Shown here in pieces: positions 43,311 to 46,939 of a stretch of DNA of 46,939 bases (its first letter is position 1; the number at the start of each line of letters is the position of its first letter). The notes beneath the pieces were generated by a model, which saw only the letters and a list, made by a program, of their open reading frames with translations, was not told the origin of the DNA and did not search any database. The DNA is taken from NCBI GenBank assembly GCA_029262315.1, contig JAJCZP010000132.1, positions 1 through 46,939 on the forward strand. Reading direction: 5' to 3'. Both the position numbers and the translations under genes were made by a program. Origin of the DNA: Deltaproteobacteria bacterium (lineage in GTDB: Bacteria; Desulfobacterota; Binatia; UTPRO1).

Positions 43311-44290
43311 GTCGCTGGCTCGCGCTCGGCCTGACACTGGCGATCCTCACGCTGGGCGGGCTCGCCTTTCTGCACAGCGGGCCCACGCCGAGCGAGGGCG
43401 GCGCCCTCATCGTGATCCGCCAGGGAGATGCCTTGGCGACGATCGGCGCACGGCTCGCCCGTTCCCGCGTCATCAGGAGCCAATCGCTCTTCCGACTCTG
43501 GGCACGGGCCACCGGCCTCGACCGCTCGATCCAGCCGGGCGAGTACGGCTTCGAGGAGGCGACCAACGTCCGCGCGGTCGTCCGACGCCTCGCCCGCGGA
43601 ACCCAGCGCCCAGGCGTCACCATTCCCGAGGGTCTCACCGTCCGCGAAGTCGCCGCGCTGCTGGCCGAGGCCGGCCTCGGTAACGAGGCAAGCTTCCTCT
43701 GCCTTGCCCACGACCCCGAGTTCCTGCTCGAGGCCGGTGTGCCCGGAGCGCAACTCGAGGGCTATCTCTTCCCCGACACGTACCGCCTGTCGCCGCTCAT
43801 GGCTCCCGGCGAGATTCTCGGAACCATGGTGCGGCGCTTCCACGAGCGTTTCAGCGCTGCCCACCACCGCCGTGCGGCCACCCGTGGCCTCACCGTCGAC
43901 GAAGTCGTCACGCTGGCGTCGATCATCGAGAAGGAAACCGGACAACCCGACGAGCGGGCGCGCATCGCCGGCGTGTTTCAGAACCGTCTCCGTATCGGCA
44001 TGCGCCTGCAGAGCGATCCCACGGTGATCTACGGGCTACCCCACTTCGACGGCAACTTAACCCGGGCGCATCTCCGCGAGCCGACGCCGTACAACACGTA
44101 CGTCATCTCCGGACTGCCGCCGGGCCCAATCGCCAACCCTGGTCTGGCGGCGATCGATGCCGCGCTCGCCCCGGCCGACGTGCCGTACCTCTATTTCGTC
44201 TCGAAGAACGACGGCAGCCACGCCTTCTCGAGGACCCTCGCAGAACACAATCGAGCGGTCGCCCAGTATCAGCGGCGCGGTCGCCGATAG
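43307..44290 (+). CDS. mltG: Endolytic murein transglycosylase MltG
   Basis: A 327-residue YceG-like protein. One N-terminal membrane helix (about residues 4-22) is followed by a LysM-like region (IVIRQGDALATIGARLARSRVI) and the catalytic domain with LASIIEKETGQPDERARIAGVFQNRL, where Glu in IIEKE is the catalytic residue. PYNTYVISGLPPGPIANPGLAAIDAAL and YFVSKNDGSHAFSRTLAEHN close the domain. It cuts nascent glycan strands at the inner membrane, fixing their length. It begins at GTG within the ruvX stop and ends immediately before the lexA promoter. Confidence 0.97.
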   Translation: MSRWLALGLTLAILTLGGLAFLHSGPTPSEGGALIVIRQGDALATIGARLARSRVIRSQSLFRLWARATGLDRSIQPGEYGFEEATNVRAVVRRLARGTQRPGVTIPEGLTVREVAALLAEAGLGNEASFLCLAHDPEFLLEAGVPGAQLEGYLFPDTYRLSPLMAPGEILGTMVRRFHERFSAAHHRRAATRGLTVDEVVTLASIIEKETGQPDERARIAGVFQNRLRIGMRLQSDPTVIYGLPHFDGNLTRAHLREPTPYNTYVISGLPPGPIANPGLAAIDAALAPADVPYLYFVSKNDGSHAFSRTLAEHNRAVAQYQRRGRR

Positions 44291-44319
44291 TTGACACTTC
44301 GCCTTCTCTTCGCTTATAT
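44291..44319 (+). promoter_or_regulatory. Sigma-70-type promoter of lexA
   Basis: TTGACA (44291-44296), a 17-base spacer and TTATAT (44314-44319). The expected transcription start is at about 44326, the A of the lexA ATG, so the mRNA may be leaderless. The spacer contains TTCGCCTTCT (44298-44307), also found in the recA promoter region. Confidence 0.65.
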
Positions 44320-44325
44320 GGCGTC

Positions 44326-44964
44326 ATGGCGGCGGCGATGCTGACGAAGAGGCAGAAGGAGCTAGTCGACTATCTCGACGGGTATATTGCCAAACATGGC
44401 TACGCCCCGACGCTCGAGGAGATCGGCAAGCAGCTCGATCTGAGCTCACTGGCAACGGTCCACAAGCACCTCACCAACCTCGAGAGTAAGGGCGTCATCC
44501 GCCGCAAGTGGAACCGCAGTCGGGCACTCGATGTCGTACCCCAACAGCCACGGGCGACGGCACTCGAGCTTCCGCTCCTCGGACGCGTCGCGGCCGGCGC
44601 TCCGATCGAACCGCTGGAAGATGCCGATACCATCGCCGTACCAGAAGAGTTGGTTGGGCCTGGCGAGACGTTCGTCCTGCGCGTGAAGGGCCGCTCGATG
44701 GTGAACGAGGGCATCCTCGACGGCGACTTCATCGTCGTGCAGTCGCGCCCGAACGCCGACAACGGAGAAACCGTGGTAGCTCTGGTGCGGGGCGAGGCAA
44801 CGGTCAAGCGTCTGTATCGCGAGAAGGCCGGCATGGTACGGCTACAACCCGCGAGCGACGACATGGCACCGATCGTCGTCCCGGGCGGAGATGTCGAGGT
44901 CCGTGGGGTCGTCGTCGCCGTGATGCGCAAGTATGGTACCAGCCGCAAGCGTGCCGCCGCCTGA
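44326..44964 (+). CDS. lexA: LexA repressor
   Basis: A 212-residue LexA with all key parts. The winged-helix DNA-binding domain (1-70) has TLEEIGKQLDLSSLATVHKHLTNLESKGVIRR. The self-cleavage site is Ala90-Gly91 in VAAGAP, with the catalytic Ser124 in GRSMVNEGILDGD and Lys161 in VKRLYRE. It represses SOS genes and is cleaved when RecA filaments form. No ribosome site lies before the ATG at 44326; a second ATG is at codon 5. It sits just after mltG but with its own promoter. Confidence 0.97.
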   Translation: MAAAMLTKRQKELVDYLDGYIAKHGYAPTLEEIGKQLDLSSLATVHKHLTNLESKGVIRRKWNRSRALDVVPQQPRATALELPLLGRVAAGAPIEPLEDADTIAVPEELVGPGETFVLRVKGRSMVNEGILDGDFIVVQSRPNADNGETVVALVRGEATVKRLYREKAGMVRLQPASDDMAPIVVPGGDVEVRGVVVAVMRKYGTSRKRAAA

Positions 44965-45009
44965 CACGTCGCGCCCTTCTCCACGACTTCCCCGTCGTCC
45001 CTCAGATCC

Positions 45010-45657
45010 ATGTCGCGCGAAAATCCATTGACGCACCTTATCTTCGATCTCGACGACACGCTCTACGCGCCCAATCTCGGCGTCGTCCAACGGGTCAACG
45101 CGCGCATCGACCTCTTCATCCGTGAGCACCTCGGGCTCGTGGGCGCGGACGTCGATACGCTCCGGGAGCGCTACCGGCTCGAGCACGGCACCACCCTGCA
45201 CGGTCTGATGCTGCATCATCGTATCGAGCCCGACGTCTACCTAGCGGACGTACACGCCATAGAACTCGACGACGTGCTCGCACCCGATCCGAGACTCAAC
45301 GCGATACTTGCGCGCCTGCCGTACGAGAACATCGTCTTCACGAACGGCTCGGCTGCGCATGCCGAGCGCGTGCTGGACCGGCTCGCCATCCGCGAGCGCT
45401 TTGCCGGCGTCTTCAGCCTCGACCGTGTCGGCTACGTCCCCAAACCGCGCCCTGAAGCCTTCCAGACGGTTCTGGACGCGCTCGGCATCGAGGCCGAGCA
45501 TTGCATGTTCATCGACGACCATCCGGACAACCTCGACACCGCTCGTGCCCTCGGTATGCGTACGGTGCTCGTTCGACCGACACCCCGAGACGATCAGGCG
45601 CACGACCATCCGACAATCGCTTCGGTCCACCAAGTCGCTGACCTGCTCGCCCCCTGA
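45010..45657 (+). CDS. HAD-superfamily pyrimidine 5'-nucleotidase-like hydrolase
   Basis: A 215-residue HAD phosphatase. Motif I is FDLDDTLY (nucleophile Asp13 and acid Asp15), motif II is IVFTNGSAAH, motif III is the Lys in YVPKPRPEAF, and motif IV is CMFIDDHPDNLDTA. The insert and length match the SDT1-type pyrimidine 5'-nucleotidases, which dephosphorylate UMP and CMP. It follows lexA by 45 bases and precedes hemW by 16, so it is probably co-transcribed with hemW. Confidence 0.92.
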   Translation: MSRENPLTHLIFDLDDTLYAPNLGVVQRVNARIDLFIREHLGLVGADVDTLRERYRLEHGTTLHGLMLHHRIEPDVYLADVHAIELDDVLAPDPRLNAILARLPYENIVFTNGSAAHAERVLDRLAIRERFAGVFSLDRVGYVPKPRPEAFQTVLDALGIEAEHCMFIDDHPDNLDTARALGMRTVLVRPTPRDDQAHDHPTIASVHQVADLLAP

Positions 45658-45673
45658 CGAGAGGTATCCCGGC

Positions 45674-46813
45674 GTGGCCTCCCTCTACATCCACATTCCC
45701 TACTGCGCCGTGAAGTGCCCCTATTGCGACTTCAACTCGTACGCGGCGCGTGAATGGCCCGAGGATGCCTACACCGCGGCGCTCGTCGCCGAACTGCAGA
45801 CGCGTGCCACCGAAACTCCCTGGTCGGACACGACCATCGAAACGATCTTCTTTGGCGGTGGCACGCCGTCTCTATTTCAAGCCTCCAGCATCGGGCAGAT
45901 CCTCGACGCCATCGGCCGCGCTTGGCCCGTAGCGGCGGACGTCGAGGTCACCCTCGAAGCGAATCCCGGATCGGCCGAACAAGCCCGACTACGCGATTTC
46001 CGCCTCGCCGGGGTCAACCGACTCTCGCTCGGCATCCAGTCGCTTCATGAGGACCTGCTCACCACGCTCGGGCGCGTCCACGGGGTCGAAGAAGCCCGTA
46101 CCGCCGTCGACACCGCGCGCGCCGCGGGATTCGACAACCTGAATCTCGATCTCATGTTCGCGATCCCCGGCCAGACGCGAACGCAATGGTCGGACGACGT
46201 GCGCGCACTCCTCCAACACCAGCCAGAACACGTCGCCGCCTACAACCTCACCTACGAGCCCCAGACTCCCTTTCACGCCTGGCGCGCGAGCGGTGAGGTA
46301 CAACCGCTCGGCGAGGACGACGAGCTCTGGATGTACGAGCACGTCCGCGCCGCCTGCGCCGAGGCTGGCTACGACCACTACGAAATCTCGAACTTCGCGC
46401 GCCCAGGCCACACCGCCCGCCACAACCGCGGCTACTGGGAGGGCCGCGACTACCTCGGCGTCGGCGCCGGCGCCCACTCCTACGCCAGCCACCCCGGCTG
46501 GGGTCGAAGATGGTCGAACCATCGGCTCCCCGAGCGCTACATCGCCTCCGCCACCGCTGGCGACGCCACGGCGGCGACCGAGGACCTCGCGTTCGAGACA
46601 GCCGCTGCCGAGTTCATGTTCCTCGGTCTCCGCCAACTCGACGGCGTCGACCCAACCGCGTTCCATGCCCGGTTCGGCCAAGACCTCGAAGAGGTCCACC
46701 CCGAGGTCGCCACCTTCCGCACCGACGGCTTCCTAGAGCACCGCGCCGGCCGCCTCACCCTCACCAACCGAGGCCTCCTAGTAGCAGACGCCATCTTCGC
46801 CACTTTCCTCTAG
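45674..46813 (+). CDS. hemW: Radical SAM heme chaperone HemW
   Basis: A 379-residue radical SAM protein. The 4Fe-4S motif is CAVKCPYCDF (Cys11, 15, 18), followed by IFFGGGTPSLF, EVTLEANPGS, NRLSLGIQSLHEDLL and LNLDLMFAIPGQT. The C-terminal HemW-type domain includes HYEISNFARPGHTARHN and LGVGAGAHSY. HemW binds heme and delivers it to membrane proteins; it was long misannotated as HemN. It starts at GTG 45674 with AGAGG upstream; the frame is open another 122 codons inside the HAD gene but is not coding there. It ends near the contig edge. Confidence 0.95.
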   Translation: MASLYIHIPYCAVKCPYCDFNSYAAREWPEDAYTAALVAELQTRATETPWSDTTIETIFFGGGTPSLFQASSIGQILDAIGRAWPVAADVEVTLEANPGSAEQARLRDFRLAGVNRLSLGIQSLHEDLLTTLGRVHGVEEARTAVDTARAAGFDNLNLDLMFAIPGQTRTQWSDDVRALLQHQPEHVAAYNLTYEPQTPFHAWRASGEVQPLGEDDELWMYEHVRAACAEAGYDHYEISNFARPGHTARHNRGYWEGRDYLGVGAGAHSYASHPGWGRRWSNHRLPERYIASATAGDATAATEDLAFETAAAEFMFLGLRQLDGVDPTAFHARFGQDLEEVHPEVATFRTDGFLEHRAGRLTLTNRGLLVADAIFATFL

Positions 46814-46939
46814 CGTCCGAACGTCCCCCCGCACGGCATTGTCGCACCACATGCCTGGGGGCGGTGGGGGCCCCCGGGCCGGGGCAATTGAGGCGGCCCC
46901 CGCCCCCCCCCAAGCCCCACGAAAACCGGGCCCACGAGG
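46814..46939. other. Low-complexity G/C-rich contig end
   Basis: After hemW the last 126 bases become G and C runs (for example GGGGGCGGTGGGGGCCCCCGG). No gene or terminator can be read. It mirrors the other end of the window and is probably a poor-quality contig edge. Confidence 0.6.

Noticed and set aside
45308-45673. 122-codon N-terminal extension of hemW
   Set aside because: It overlaps the HAD gene in another frame and is Arg/Ser-rich; HemW proteins start just before LYIHIPYC.
1-46939. tRNA or other structured RNA genes
   Set aside because: I looked for T-arm GTTCGA-type motifs with matching acceptor stems and saw none outside coding regions. A covariance-model search would be decisive.

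Overview
The window is a gene-dense, strongly GC-rich bacterial segment with about 36 protein-coding genes and no tRNA, rRNA, CRISPR array, insertion sequence or phage gene that I could see. An apolipoprotein N-acyltransferase (lnt), a dTDP-rhamnose epimerase, a PilT ATPase and several proteins with signal peptides point to a Gram-negative (diderm) organism. The gene order cinA-thpR-recA-recX-alaS, the secreted Thr/Pro-repeat proteins with a Myxococcota-type CGD...CDDG cysteine motif, and the deoxyhypusine-synthase-like gene suggest an uncultured deltaproteobacteria-like lineage (Desulfobacterota, Myxococcota or Binatota). That placement is inference. Both ends run into G/C homopolymers, so the window is probably a whole metagenomic contig with poor ends.

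Bases 1-11,000: a DUF115/MptE-like protein, a membrane hybrid histidine kinase, an orphan cytochrome P450, a nitronate monooxygenase translationally coupled (ATGA) to a secreted alpha/beta hydrolase, two more secreted proteins (one with a Thr/Pro linker and a fourfold C-terminal repeat) and a glutathione S-transferase. Bases 11,000-17,800: a GT-C membrane glycosyltransferase, rfbC, a basic histone-like winged-helix protein followed by a perfect 12-bp hairpin, a small HExxH protein, an enoyl-ACP-reductase-like SDR, a one-TM coiled-coil protein and a TPR protein.

Bases 17,759-21,437: a tightly coupled three-gene operon with a LuxE-like acyl-protein synthetase, a LuxC-like acyl reductase and a class III aminotransferase. 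There is no luciferase (luxAB). The logical product is a fatty aldehyde that is then transaminated, giving a long-chain amine. This is the best candidate here for an undescribed small pathway.

Bases 21,446-33,391 (minus strand): an information-processing block cinA-thpR, then recA-pilT-recX-alaS-phoH-ybeY-lnt-prfB. From recA on it looks like one operon with several ATGA start/stop overlaps. pilT sits unusually between recA and recX. prfB carries the classical in-frame UGA +1 autoregulatory frameshift (AGG GGG CAT CTT TGA C), so the gene must be annotated as two joined segments.

Bases 33,480-46,939: a 1,117-residue secreted beta-solenoid/Thr-Pro/Cys-rich protein, a deoxyhypusine-synthase-like gene with an inositol-monophosphatase-like gene, a GT-C glycosyltransferase, an M23 peptidase and a glycerophosphodiesterase on the minus strand, then ruvX-mltG, lexA from its own promoter (probably leaderless), a HAD nucleotidase and hemW. 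The recA and lexA promoter regions share a 10-mer that could be part of this lineage's SOS operator.
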